A stretch of 64,000 nt of DNA from Closterium sp. NIES-65 (taxonomy: Eukaryota; Streptophyta; Zygnematophyceae; Desmidiales; Closteriaceae), in contig CANXME010000553.1 of NCBI GenBank assembly GCA_948144175.1, forward strand, positions 248,001 through 312,000, written 5' to 3'. The notes beneath the pieces are model-generated. The model was not told where the DNA came from, searched no databases, and was given only the letters and a program-made list of their open reading frames with translations. The position numbers and the translations under genes were made by a program. Shown here piece after piece: positions 1 to 11,645 of the stretch (the first letter of the stretch is position 1; every line of letters begins with the position of its first letter).

Positions 1-3000
1 CGGAGTGCCGCATTGGCCTGGTCATGGAGGTCGCTCGTACCTCCTTGATCCATGCGGCTGCCCCCCACTTTCTGTGGACGTTTGCGGTCCGGTACGCTGC
101 GCATCAGCTCAACCTCTGGCCCCGTGTCTCCTTGCCGGAGACCTCGCCCACACTGCTGTGGACGGGGGAGGTTGGCGATGCGTCACGTTTCCGGGTCTGG
201 GGATCTCGAGCTTTTGTTCGCGATTCGTCTGCAGACAAGCTCTCCTCTCGTGCTGTTCCTTGCGTCTTCCTCGGCTTTGTTCCGGACGCGCCTGGTTGGC
301 AGTTTTACCACCCCACCTCGCGCCGGGTCTTGCCCTCTCAAGACGTCACTTTTGACGAGTCTGTCCCCTACTACCGCCTCTTCCCCTACCGCACTGCCCC
401 GCTCCCACCCCCGCCTCTCTTCCTCGCGCCAGGTGCTGCTGTCGTAGACCCCCTCCCCCCTCAGGGTGCCGCTCCCTCAGGTGTGTCTCAGGTAGACCCG
501 GTCGAGCCTGTTAAGGTCTCTGTCGACTCTCGTCCTGCTGGGGGTGCTGAGCCTGGGGGTGCGGACGCTGGGGGTGCTGAGCCTGGGAGTGCGGACACTG
601 GGGGTGCTGAGCCTGGGGGTGCGGACTCTGGGGGTGCTGAGCCTGGGGGTGCGGACTCTGGGGGTGCTGAGCCTGGGGGTGCGGACACTGGGGGTGCTGA
701 GCCTGGGGGTGCTGTGCCTGGGGGTGCTGAGCCTGGGGGTGCGGTGACTGGGGGTGCTGAGCCTGGCGGTGCTGCGCCAGGGGGTCCTACGCCTGGACGA
801 GACCTCTCCTCGGAGCAGTTGCGTGAGTGGTACTTACAGTACTGCAGCCTCCGGAGAGGTACCTCTGGGACCAGGCGCGCTACGGAGACTGGTGCTGGCA
901 CTTCTCCTTCTAGTCGGGAGCTCCTCTCTCGTGAGCGGATCCGCGAGTGGTACGAGCGCCGTTGCACACTTCGTAGTGGCGCGCCTCGTCTCACGGACCC
1001 TGCTGCTGCTGGTGCTGCGGACCCGGGCGTTGGAGCTGCTGCTGGTGCTGCGGACCCGGGCGTTGGAGCTGCTGCTGGTGCTGAGGACCCGGGCGTTGGA
1101 GATGCTGCTGGTACTGCGGACCCGGGCGTTGGAGCTGCTGCTGGTGCTGCGGACCCGGGCGTTGGAGCTGCTGCTGGTGCTGAGGACTCGGGCGTTGGAG
1201 CTGCTGCTGGTACTGCGGACCCGGGCGTTGGAGCTGCTGCTGGTGCTGAGGACCCGGTCGTTGGAGCTGCTGCTGGTGCTGAGGACCCGGGCGGTGGAGC
1301 TGCTGCTGGTACTGCGGACCCGGGCGTTGGAGCTGCTGCTGGTGCTGAGGACCCGGGCGTTGGAGCTGTGACTGGTGCTGAGGACCCTAGTGTTGGAGTC
1401 CCTGCTGGTGCTGCGGACTCGGGCGTTGGTACTGCCGCTGGGGGCACTGGTGCTGTCCCTGCTGTGTCTGGAGTCGCCGCGCGCCCTCAGCCGTACTTCG
1501 TTCCGCTCCTTCAGCAGGTTCTTGGTCTCTCGCCTCCTCCTGGTCCTCCCCCTCCTTTAGTGTGTCCACAGCCTGTTCAGTCACTGCCTGCTCCTTCTCC
1601 TTACTCTGGTCCTACTGACGGTCTTACTGAGCGTCGTGAGCCTGCGTCTCGCCCTGCGTCGCCTGTCCGTCCTGCTAGCACTAGTGCTCGTAGTTCGCGT
1701 CCACGTCCTCCTCCTGCCCCTGGCACGCACCGGATGTCTCTGCGTCCTTCCACTGCTCCTCTGCGTGCCCCTTTGCCTTCTCCTCCTGCTTCCTCTCTTC
1801 CTGCTCTTGTCGACCCTACATCGGACTCTCTTCGTGCTGCCAGTCCTACTGTCACGCGTCTCCTTGCTACTGCCGTCACTGACCCTTCCTTCGAGTCTTC
1901 TGCTGCGTCTGCCCTAGTTGCTGAGCTCGTCGACTTTGCTGCTCGCTGTCGTCTAGACTACGCTGCTAGTCTTGTCGCTGAGTCTGAGTCTGTCTGTCCT
2001 CCGTCCGTCGGGGGTGCGTGTGCCCTTGGCACGGACGTCCTTGAGGACAGGCAGGAGGAGTTTCAGTGCTTGGCTGCCGCTTCACCTCATCTCGCGTCTG
2101 TACTGCTAGCCCCTGAGGGAGACCCGGATGCACTAGACATCCCGACTCCGCGCTCTTACGCGGAGGCGATAGAGGGTCCCTACTCCTCTCAGTGGCAGGC
2201 AGCTATGGATGCAGAGATGGCTTCCTGGAAGTCCACAGGCACCTACGTTGACGCTGTCCCCCCTCCTGGGGCGAACATCGTCAGTGGCATGTGGATCTTC
2301 AGGGTGAAGCGGCCGCCGGGTTCTCCGCCTGTCTTCAAGGCGCGTTACGTGGCTCGTGGCTTCAGTCAGCGGCAGGGAGTTGACTAATTTCAGACCTTCT
2401 CCCCCAGCCCGAAGATGACCACTCTTCGGGTACTCCTGCACGTTGCTGCTCACCGGGACTACGAGCTTCACTCTCTCGACTTCAGCACTGCTTTCTTGCA
2501 GGGCAGCCTGCACGAGGAGATCTGGCTGCGTCGCCCACCTGGCTTCACTGGGTCTTTCCCTCCTGGTACCCAGTGGAGTCTCCAGCGTCCAGTCTACGGT
2601 CTCCGCCAGGCGCCACGTGAGTGGCACGACACACTGAGGACTACGCTGGCGGCACTTGGGTTTGCTCCTTCTACTGCCGACCCGTCGCTGTTTCTGCGCA
2701 CCGACACTTCTCTGCCGCCGTTTTACATCCTCGTGTACGTCGACGACTTGGTCTTTGCCACTGCTGACACTGCTGGACTCGCCTACGTGAAGTCCGAGCT
2801 GCAGAAGAGACACACGTGCACTGACCTGGGTGAACTGCGCAGCTACCTTGGCTTGCAGATCACCCGGGACAGAGCACGCCGCACCATTACCCTGACTCAG
2901 TCACACATGGTGCAGCAGGTCCTTCAGCGCTTCGGCTTCACGTACTCCTCGCCTTAGGCCACTCCTCTGTCTACTCGCCACTCGCTCTCAGCTCTGCCTT

Positions 3001-4059
3001 CGGATGAGTCCGTAGAGTCGAGTGGCCCGTACCCAGAGCTTGTTGGCTGTCTCATGTACCTGATGACCTGCACACGACCTGACCTTGCATACCCTCTTAG
3101 CATTCTTGCGCGCTATGTTGCTCCTGCGAGACACAGACCAGAGCACATGGCTGCAGCGAAGAGGGTGTTGCGCTACTTGTGCAGTACGTCGGGCATGGGA
3201 CTAGTGCTTGGAGGGCGGAGTCCAGTGGTCCTCACTGGTCACGCGGACGCTTCTTGGGCTGACGACCAGGCTACGCAGCGGTCGTCACAGGGTTACACCT
3301 TCAGCCTTGGTTCCGGCTCTGTTTCGTGGCGGGCTACTCGCTCGTCTTCTGTTCTCGGCTCCAGTTGTGAGGCTGAGATCTACGCAGGGGCCATGGCTGC
3401 TCAGGAGCTTCGCTGGCTCACCTACCTGCTGACCGACCTTGGAGAGCCGCCTCGTTCTCCTCCAGTCCTGTACGTCGACAACAAGGCCATGCTGGCCTTG
3501 TGTCGAGAGCAGAGACTGGAGTACAGAACAAAGCACATTGCTCTCCGCTACTTTCTTGCTCGTGAGCTACAGCAGCGTGGTCAGTTGCGACTTGCGTACG
3601 TGGCCTCTGAGGCCAACACTGCTGATGTTTTCACCAAGGCACTTGCGCCTTGTGATCATCAGCGCTGCTGTACCCAGCTGGGTCTTGTGTCTGTCTTGCC
3701 TCACTTGCTCTCCTCTTGACCCTCTTTGTACTGTTACATATATATATATATCATTGCTCTTGCTTGTTTAGTCTTATATATATATATACGTACTCCTGCA
3801 TGTGAACTGGCCTTGTGGCCTTGAACTTGTGCTCGGATTGTGTGGTGACATTGTGATCCACCCTGAGCTTGCTTTGCTTTACTTGACTGGTCTTGTGACC
3901 CCTAGTTCTCCCCCACTTCGCCTATGGGGGTGTGTCAAACATTATATATATTGTTGTAGTTATTTAGGCTACAGTGGGTTAGCCTATAGGGGGTACACAC
4001 TTCTAGGTTTCCATATTTGTACTCATTTCATTCTTAGTCATTCCATTCCTTGTTCAACA
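1..4059 (+). mobile_element. Ty1/copia LTR retrotransposon, broken copy A (5' part outside window)
   Basis: The protein-level remains match the intact copia copy at 43041-50499 in the same order: end of the integrase core (from base 1), a long Gly/Ala/Glu/Pro repeat linker (about 540-1480), reverse transcriptase (about 2230-2960, with the YVDD motif) and RNase H (about 3050-3720). A 3' LTR follows at 3933-4059, preceded by a purine-rich tract. It is a fossil, with about two or three breaks in the visible part. The 5' LTR, gag and protease would lie before base 1. It is older than the copy at 43041, because its LTR differs clearly from that element's LTR. It appears to be inserted in copia copy B, which resumes immediately after it. 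Confidence 0.9.
3933..4059 (+). repeat. 3' LTR of copia copy A
   Basis: It begins TGTCAAAC after a purine-rich tract and ends TTCAACA. It is about 127 bp and aligns along its length, with many differences, to the 136-bp LTRs at 43041 and 50364. The shared core reads TAGGCT...TAGCCTATAGGGGGTAC. Confidence 0.8.
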
Positions 4060-5324
4060 ACCCGCACAAACATGGGTGAGCTTCGCAGCTATCTTGGCTT
4101 GCAGATCACCCGGGACAGAACACGCCGCAACATCACCCTGACTCAGTCACACATGGTGCAGAAGGTCGTTTAGGGCTTCGGCTTCACTTGGTCCTCGCCA
4201 CAGTCCACTTGTCTGGCTACCGGCCACTCGCTCTCAGCTCCACCTTCGGACGAGTCCGTAGAGCCGGGTGGTTCGTATCTAGAGCTTGTGGGCTGCCTCA
4301 TGTGCCTGATGACCTGCACTCGACCTGACCTTGCCTACCCTCTTAGAATCCTGGCACGCTACGTTGCGCCCGGGAGATACTGACCAGAGCACTGGAAGGC
4401 CGCTAAGAGGGTGATGCGCTGCTTGTGCAATACGTCGGGCATGGGGCTCGTGCTTGGAGGACGGGCTTGAGCTGTCCTCACTGGCCACGCAGACGCTTTT
4501 TTGGTCGACGACTTGGCTACGCAGCGATTGTCACAGGGCTACACTTTCTATCTTGGCTCCGGCTCTGTTTCTTGGCGGTCTACACGCTCATCTTCTGTTC
4601 TCTGTTCCAGTTGTGAGGCTGAAATCTATGCAGGGCCATGGTTGCATAGGAGTTACGCTGGCTCACCTACCTGTTAACCGACTTGGGAGAGCGGCCTAGT
4701 TCTCCTCCAGTTCTATACGTAGACAGCAAGGCCATAATTGCCTTGTGTCAGGAGCACAGACTGGAGCACAGAACGAAGCGCATCGCTCTGCGTTACTTCC
4801 TTGCTCGAGAGTTGCAGCAACGTGGTCAGCTTCGTCTTGTTTACGTGGCCACTCGGGCCAACACTGCTGATATATTCACCAATGCACTTCAGCCTCGTGA
4901 TTGTCAGCGTTTCTTTACTGTAATAGGCCTTTGCCTACTTTGCCTCACTTGCTCACATCGTGACTTTGCTTGTACTGTGATCTATATACTTGTACCTGCA
5001 TGCTTACACTTGCTAGGTTGTGATCACTACACTACTTGTTCCCATGTCTATAATTCTGCATGTGAACTGACCTTGTGGCCACTTGCTTGTGCTCAGAGTG
5101 TGTGGTGACTTCGTGATCCATCGTGAGCTTGTTTTTGCTTTTCTTGACTGGTCTTGTGACCCCTTATTTTGCCCCACTTTGCCTATAGGGGTGTGTCAAA
5201 CTATAATGTTGTTTATGTTGTGTAGGCTGTGGTGGGGTAGCCTATGGGGTACAACCCAGTTAGGGTTAGTAATTGTACTCAGTTTGATGTCAATGCAATC
5301 ATCACTGCTCCTTAGTTTCTGACA
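4060..5324 (+). mobile_element. Ty1/copia LTR retrotransposon, older broken copy B (3' part)
   Basis: Directly after the LTR of copy A the sequence continues as the late reverse transcriptase region of another copia (GELRSYLGLQITRDR), then RNase H and a 3' LTR (5194-5324). It is decayed, with several breaks. Its 5' portion is missing here. The simplest reading is that copy A jumped into copy B, so the rest of B would lie upstream of the window. This makes B the older insertion. Confidence 0.82.
5194..5324 (+). repeat. 3' LTR of copia copy B
   Basis: It starts TGTCAAAC after a purine-rich tract and ends CTGACA, about 131 bp. It shares the core GTGTAGGCTGTGGTGGGGTA and the GGTACAACCCAGTTAGGG stretch with the intact copia LTRs. 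Confidence 0.75.
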
Positions 5325-5344
5325 TGTTTGTGTATGAGTGGGTA

Positions 5345-5456
5345 GGTGAGGGTGTGTGTGTGTGCATGTGTGTATATGTGTGTATGTGTGTGTGTGTGTG
5401 CATGTGTGTGTGTGTGTGCATATGTGTGTGTGTGTGTGTGTGTGTGGGTGTGCACG
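5345..5456. repeat. TG-rich microsatellite
   Basis: An imperfect (TG)n tract with scattered CA and TA interruptions runs for about 110 bp between copy B's LTR and the next LTR remnant. The reading frames across it are repeat artefacts. Confidence 0.9.
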
Positions 5457-5523
5457 CGCGTGTGAGTGCGTGGTATGGGGAGGGTGGGGAGGTGTGCATG
5501 CCTACGTGAGGGTTGGGGGGTGG

Positions 5524-5640
5524 TGTCAGAATGTGATGTTTGTGTAGCCTGCAGTGGGGTACTCTATAGCGAGTACAGCCCAAACTAGGGTTTGCTATAT
5601 GCACTCAACTGCATGCTAGTGAAACCCCTCTTTCCTGTTT
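5524..5640 (+). repeat. Degraded copia-type LTR remnant
   Basis: It starts TGTCAGAATG after a G-rich tract. It carries GTGTAGCCTGCAGTGGGGTA, a GAGTACAGCCCAAACTAGGG stretch and a decayed tail that align with the copia LTR core. No coding remains are attached. It may be a solo LTR, or the end of a third element largely replaced by TG repeats. The right boundary is approximate. Confidence 0.6.
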
Positions 5641-5759
5641 ATCGTTTTAGTCTGCTGTTTTGACAGGTGGTCGTGGTGGTGTGCGTATGTGTGTCCTTGT
5701 AGGGCGATGAGTCTCTAATGAGTGGAGAAACCAGCTGGGAAAACTCATTTTGGATTGGT

Positions 5760-5994
5760 AGTATACACCTGTCGCAACCGGGGAGAACTCGGGAGGAAGG
5801 AAAGTGAGAGGACCAAAGAGCTTGAGAGGCATAGGAGATTGTGAGAGGTGAGGAACCAGCATAAGTAGACCGCTGTGAGCGCTGAAGAGAGCGTGAAGTA
5901 GCGGAGAGAGCGTGGGGTGCACGGACAAGAGAAGGGATTGGTGGGAAGAACCTAGATGTGCAAAGGCTGCAAGAGGTGTGGGGAGCATGGGGTT

Positions 5995-6075
<81 letters not shown>

Positions 6076-6480
6076 GGCGACGCGGAGAGCGTGAGAGGCA
6101 CAGGGAGTGAGAGGCATGGAGAGCGTGGGAGGCACGAACGAGAGAAGAGAGTTGTGCCGTGAAGAGAGCATGAGAGGCACAGGCATGGGAGTGACGGAGA
6201 GAGCGAGAGCGCTGCAGAGAGAGTGAAAGGAAAACGTAGGATGCATGGTCGAGAAAGAGAGTGGTTGAGAGAGCATGGGTGGTGCGTGGACTTTGGGAAA
6301 GCGTGGGAGTGGAGAAGGGCATGGGAGTGGAGAAGAGTGTGAGAGTGGAGAAGAGCGTGGGAGTGGAGAAGAGCGTGAGAGGCGTGGCAAGAAGAGAGTG
6401 GTGGAGAGGGTGTGAGTGGGGCAGAGAGCATGGGAGGCATAGGGAGTGTGGGAGGGGAGGAGAGTGTGTGAGCACCACAT
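5760..6480. repeat. Purine-rich GAGAG tract with (GA)n microsatellite
   Basis: A strongly purine-biased stretch of GAGAGCGTGAGAGGC-like units encloses a pure (GA)n run from about 5999 to 6073 (roughly 37 repeats). A short GAGTGGAGAAGAGCGTGG repeat follows at about 6305-6375. Long reading frames on both strands (Ser/Leu-rich or Glu/Arg-rich) come from the repeat and are not called as genes. Confidence 0.85.
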
Positions 6481-7060
6481 ATAGGGCAATGCTTTTGCTG
6501 CTTTCGTTTTATGCCTTAAAGCAACAGTATACTTTTGCAAGCAGGGGTTTCAAAAACCGAACTTGAAAAACTGGTTACGCGATTACAACCCCAACCCCCC
6601 GCTTCACAACCGAATCTAGTCCCCAAACGCCCCACGTCTGGCTCCCCGCACTCACAGTTCAAAACCTAAGGAATTGCAAAAGGTAACTGAAACTGCACTA
6701 GTGAGAGGATAGCCCACAAGCTCCTACTTCGGTAGCTGATTCTCCGTAGACTGGGCAACGTTCTAACCTAACCGCTGGATTTAGGGACAGAATTATTTAT
6801 TGAACCGCGTAACGCTGTTCAAGCGCATGCGCGAACAAATTGCCCATTCGTACGAACAAATACCACGCCACCTTAGACAAGGCCGCCCCACGCCTCCTCT
6901 CGCTGCCTCATCGCGAGGCCATTAGCGCCGCAATCCCCATTCCGCCGCCTTACCCATTCCTGCTCCTATCGCCTCCCGGTTCGAATTCGCCTCCCCGGGC
7001 GTGCTCCTCTCGCATCCCCGCGCTCTCCTCTCGCTTTCCCCCCGCGCTTCCTCCTCACGC
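6481..7060. other. No gene recognised
   Basis: Mixed-composition sequence leading into the pyrimidine-rich block. I see no conserved domain, tRNA or element end in it. Confidence 0.5.
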
Positions 7061-7330
7061 CTCCCCGCGCGCTCGACTCTCGCCTCCCCGCGCCTGCGAC
7101 TCTCGACTCCCCGCGCCTGCTCCTCTCGCCTCCACGCGCCTGCTCCTCTCGCCTCCCCGCGCCTGCTCCTCTCGCCTCCCCGCGCCTGCTCCTCTCGCCT
7201 CCCCGCGCCTGCTCCTCTCGACTCCCCGCGCCTGCTCCTCTCGCCTCCCCGCGCCTGCTCCTCTCGCCTCCCCGCGCCTGCTCCTCTCGCCTCCCCGCGC
7301 GTGCGACTCTCGCCTCCACGCGTTTCCTCC
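7061..7330. repeat. 23-bp GC-rich minisatellite
   Basis: Tandem units of CTCCTCTCGCCTCCCCGCGCCTG (23 bp) appear in about a dozen copies with small changes. Because 23 is not a multiple of three, all frames cycle and stay open. This explains the Arg/Pro/Leu-rich frames on both strands, which I do not call as genes. Confidence 0.85.
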
Positions 7331-7529
7331 TCTCACCTTCCCGTGCATGCGCATCTAGCATACGCATCTTCCCTGCCTAGCCTCGCTGCCTCTCCGCGTC
7401 TCGCGGCGGCCTCCTTTCGCGAGCTGCACTCGAATAAGGCCCTCGGCCCTCTCTCACTCTCTTGCAACGGCTGTGCTTCCGCATCCCCGCTGCACGCCCT
7501 AAAAAACCCCCCCTGAACGCCCTCACTGC

Positions 7530-9470
7530 CCCACATGTACGCTCTCGTTTTCCCTCCCTGCTTTCCCTCGTTTCCCCACCTTGCACGCCCTCATTTTCTC
7601 CCTTGTACGCCTTATTTTCCCCCTTTGCACGATCGCATTTCCCCCCCTGCTTGCCCTCAATTCTCCCCTGCTTGCCCTCAATTCTCCCCTGCTTGCCCTC
7701 AATTCTCCCTTTCTCCTCCTCTCGCCATGCCTTCTCCCCCTCCCGCCACCCCCTCTCCTCCTCTCGCCATAGCTTCTCGTCCTCTCACCATGCCTTCTCC
7801 TCCTCCTGCCACCCCCTCTCCTCCTCCCACCATGCCTTCTCCTCCTCCCCCCACCATGCCTTCTCCTCCTCCCACCATGCCTTCTCCTCCTCCCGCCACC
7901 CCTTCTCCTCCTCCCAACATGCCTTCTCCTCCTCCTGCCACCCCCTCTCCTCCTCCCTCCCTGCCTCCTCCCCCTCCCGCCGTGCCTTCTCGTCCTCCCG
8001 CCACTCCTTCTCCTCCTCCCCCTTCTCTCCCTTCTCTCCCTTCCCTCCCTTCCCTCCCTTCTCTCCCTTCCCTCCCTTCCCTCCCTTCCCTCCCTTCTTT
8101 CCTTTCTCTCCCTTCTCTCCCTTCCCTCCCTTCTCTCCCTTCCCTCCCTTCCCTCCCTTCCCTCCCTTCTTTCCTTTCTCTCCATTCTTTCCCTTCCCTC
8201 CCTTCCCTCCCTTTCCGTCCCTTCCCTCGCTTCTCTCCCTTCCCCCTTCTCTCCCTTCCCTCCCTTCTCTCCCTTCCCTCCCTTCTCTCCCTTCCCTCCC
8301 TTCCCTCCCTTCCCTCCCTTCCCTGCCTTCTCTCCCTTCCCTCCCTTCCCTCCCTTCCCCCTTCTCTCCCTTCCCTCCCTTCTCTCCCTTCCCTCCCTTC
8401 CCTCCCTTCCCTCCCTTCCCTGCCTTCTCTCCCTTCCCTCCCTTCCTTCCCTCCCCCCTTCTCTCCCTTCCCTCCCTTCCCTCCCTTTCCGTCCCTTCCC
8501 TCCCTTCCCTCCCTTCCCCCTTCTCTCCCTTACCTCCCTTCTCTCCCTTCCCTCCCTTCCCTCCCTTCCCTCCCTTCCCCCTTCTCTCCCTTCCCTCCCT
8601 TCCCTCCCTTCCCTCCCTTCTTTCCTTTCCCTCCATTCTCTCCCTTCCCTCCCTTCCCTCCCTTCCCTACCTTCTCTCCCTTCCCTCCTTCCCTCCCTTT
8701 CCGCCCCTTCCCTCCCTTCTCTCCCTTCCCTCCCTTCTCTCCCTTCCCTCCTTTCCCTCCCTTCCCCCTTCTCTCCCTTCCCTCCCTTCCCTCCCTTCCC
8801 TCCCTTCTCTCCTTTCCCTCCATTCTCTCCCTTCCCTCCCTTCCCTACCTTCTATCCCTTCCCTCCCTTTCCTCACTTTCCTCCCTTTCCGTCCCTTCCC
8901 TCCTTTCTCTTTTTTCCCTCCCTTCTCTCTCCCCCCTACCTTCTCCTCCATCCCTCCGGACTGCCCCCATCAGTGCCAACCCTCTCTGCGCATCTTTTGT
9001 TTCTCCCCCTTTTGTTCTTCACATCCCGCCTCACCATCTCGCTACCCCGCCGCCCCATCTCCCCTTCCTCTCAGTTCCTCTCTTTCTGCCCTTTCGTCCG
9101 ACCTCTTCATCCTCACCCCTCCACCCCGCATCCCCATCTCTTCCCCCCCTCTTCCCTTTCCCTCCCTGCATCCCCATCTCCCTGCCCTGCATACCTCTCT
9201 CCCCTTCCTGCTTCCCCATATCCACTGCATGTTTCCCCATCTCTCCTCCCTGCATCCCCATCTCTCCTCCCTGCATCCCCATCTCTCCTCACCTGCATCC
9301 CCATCTCCCCTCCCTGCATCCCCATCTCCTCACCTGCATCCCCATCTCCCCTCCCTGCATCCTCCCGGAACCCTTCCTAAGCCTGCTTCTCCTTACTTCT
9401 CCCCTGCTCCCTCCTGCCTCCCTTCATTTCCCCCCCTGATTCCCATCATTTCCCCTCCTCACTTCTGTCA
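7530..9470. repeat. Pyrimidine-rich block, (CCCTTCCCT)n core
   Basis: About 1.9 kb is nearly all C and T on the plus strand. It runs from CTCCTCCCNCCATGCCTT units (7720-8010) through CTCCCTTCCCTCCCTT units (8010-8940) to CATCTCCCCTCCCTGCATCCC units (9120-9370). The 600-residue frames here (FPPFSPF, SLPSLPS) are repeat artefacts present in several frames at once. I see no domain. The complementary purine strand could adopt triplex structures. Confidence 0.85.
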
Positions 9471-10075
9471 TCACAGCCTATGGTTGAATCAAATACTCCC
9501 CCTCCCCGGCTACCTGTATTTCAGTGACCAACTGCTCTGAAGATCTTCATCTTCACACCATCTCATGTCAAATAAGCTAGAGAAAGGTCAATAGTACTGT
9601 ATTCGACTTAGCGAGAGCATATTTCTTTCTACCTGTATGTGATGTGACACCTTCACTGTCCATGTACCTTGGATGAATTATCTTCACTGCTGAAATCGTG
9701 GTAGCACATAGCAGGCTTTGTGACGAATATCTCTAGCTGTAACACACTACTCATACCGTACAACGCACAATAGACTACACAAAAGTTCTGAGCACCATCC
9801 ACTACAAGCTGTGCCTTTGTTTGCATCTGCTGCCCTGTTTCAGCACTACCAATTAGCAGAGTAGGCATAAACGATTGTGTGAAGACCCAGTGGGGACGTG
9901 CTATGAGGCGGAAGAGGAAAAACAGACCCTGAATACAAGCAAGCGTACAAGGGAACCATGTGCACAAGCACCGGGGGGCAGAAGGGAAAAGTGGGTGAGG
10001 GTGAAGGGGAGCGCATGCAAGGGAAGGGAAGGGAGAAGGGATCGGGAAGAGAAGGGTGGGGCAGGAGAAGGGAAG
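9471..10075. other. No gene recognised
   Basis: Mixed sequence between two repeat blocks. No domain, RNA gene or element end was seen. Confidence 0.45.
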
Positions 10076-10482
10076 GGCAGGGAGTGGAGATGTGAAGGCA
10101 GGGAGTGGAGATGTGAAGGCAGGGAGTGGAGATGTGAAGGCAGGGAGTGGAGATGTGAAGGATGTGAAGGCAGGGAGTGGAGATGTGAAGGCAGGGAGTG
10201 GAAATGTGAAGGCAGGGAGTGGAAATGTGAAGGCAGGGAGTGGAGATGTGAAGGCAGGGAATGGAGATGTGAAGGCAGGGAGTGGAGATGTGAAGGCAGG
10301 GAGTGGAAATGTGAAGGCAGGGAGTGGAGATGTGAAGGCAGGGAGTGGAGATGTGAAGGCAGGGAGTGGAAATGTGAAGGCAGGGAGTGGAGATGTGACG
10401 GCAGGGAGTGGAGATGTGAAGGCAGGGAGTGGAGATGTGAAGGCAGGGAGTGGAGATGTGAAGGCAGGGAGTGGAGATGTGA
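10076..10482. repeat. 21-bp minisatellite
   Basis: About 19 tandem copies of GAAGGCAGGGAGTGGAGATG plus one T (21 bp), with G-to-A variants. Being a multiple of three, it keeps several frames open at once: EWRCEGR and AGSGDVK repeats on plus, HSLPSHL repeats on minus. One interruption near 10160 shows a partial unit. It is most simply a DNA repeat. The minus frame runs into a more gene-like segment at 10490-10600. Confidence 0.9.
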
Positions 10483-10487
10483 AGGGC

Positions 10488-10872
10488 CCCTCAGGTGGAT
10501 TGCCTCGTCAGCGAGTGATGATTGGCCGTTGATGGGATCCACTGAGAGGCCGACAGCTGGCGCCATGGTGTCAAACACGTGCTTCACCTGCTGGAGTAGG
10601 CAGAATGGCACGGTCGTGGGCGAGGAGGGCGAGAGAGGGAGAGGGGGAGGGCGGGATTGTGTGTTGGGCAAAAAGACAAGTTAGTTTGTGGGGCAATGGT
10701 GGGAGAGGAAGGTTGATGGTTAAACATCGGCTGGGAAAGTGAGCTGAGGTAGGTGTGAGTTGGTCTCGAGTGGGCAACACCACCACCGCTCTGACTCACC
10801 GCGCCTCACACCCTGCCAGTGCCTGCACCACTTGCAGCGCATACGCCAGTGTCTTGACAGGTGTGTTGGCAG
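10488..10872 (-). other. Possible remnants of host exons, minus strand
   Basis: Two short minus-strand segments look coding rather than repetitive. One at about 10490-10592 follows a CAG acceptor-like site and reads VKHVFDTMAPAVGLSVDP and onward. Another at about 10797-10865 reads TLAYALQVVQALAGC and is followed by GTGAGT. I could not link the two in phase with standard splice sites and do not recognise the family. They may be exons of a gene invaded by minisatellites, a pseudogene, or chance. Confidence 0.22.
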
Positions 10873-11039
10873 GGAGATGAAAGGGACGAGAGGGGGGATA
10901 GGATGGAAGGGATTGGAAAAGCGAAGGCGAAGAGGGTAAATGGTGAGGAACATCAAGGTGTTGGGAAGGAAGAGACATGAGATGGCGTGTAAGGCAGGAG
11001 AGATCGGAAGGAAGGGTGGGGAGGAGTGACCTCAAGTCA

Positions 11040-11645
11040 GGCGGGAACGATGTGCTAGCAGGGGGGAAAGGAGGGATGCAGTGGGGGAAAGGAGGAGAAG
11101 CAAGGGGGGGAAAGGAGGGGAAGCAAGGGGGGGAAAAGGAGGGAATGCAGGGGGGGAACGGAGGGGAAGCAAAGGGGGAAAGGAGGAGAAGCAAGGGGGG
11201 GAAAGGAGGGGAAGCAAGGGGGGGAAAGGAGGGAATGCAGGGGCGGAAAGGAGGGGAATCAGTGGGGGGGGGGGAGGAGGGGAAGCAAGGGGGGGAAAAG
11301 GAGGGGAAGCAAGGGGGGGAAAAGGAGGGAATGCAGGGGCGGAAAGGAGGGGAAGCAAAGGGGGGAAAGGAGGGAACGCAGGGGGGGAAAGGAGGGGAAG
11401 CAAGGGGGGGAAAGGAGGGGAAGCAGGGGCGGAAAGGAGGGGAATCGGGGGGGGCGGGAAGGAGGGGAAGTAAGGGGGGAAAGGAGGAGAAGCAAGGGGG
11501 GGAAAGGAGGGAATGCAGGGGCGGAAAGGAGGGGACAGAGGGGCGCTAAGCGAGTGACGCGCTAAGCGGGTGACGCGCTAAGCAGATGAGGTGAGCAGCG
11601 GGTGAGGCGCTAAGCGGGTGAGGCGCTAAGCGGGTGAGGCGCTAA
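11040..11645. repeat. G-rich minisatellite and 16-bp tandem repeat
   Basis: From 11040 to 11540, purine-rich units of about 23 bp (AAGCAAGGGGGGGAAAGGAG core) repeat many times with variable G-run length. From 11548 to 11645 there are GCTAAGCGGGTGAGGC units of about 16 bp. Reading frames here are low-complexity Gly/Lys/Glu and are not called. Confidence 0.85.

Noticed and set aside
5639-6540. Long Ser/Leu/His minus-strand frames over the GA tract
   Set aside because: Caused by the (GA)n and GAGAG-type repeat; no domain.
7462-9540. Frames of 600-690 codons in the pyrimidine block
   Set aside because: They are Ser/Pro/Phe/Leu repeats open in several frames and strands at once, explained entirely by CCCTT-type repeats.
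10076-10482. CRISPR-like array
   Set aside because: Units are directly abutting with no unique spacers, and the context is eukaryotic; it is a minisatellite.
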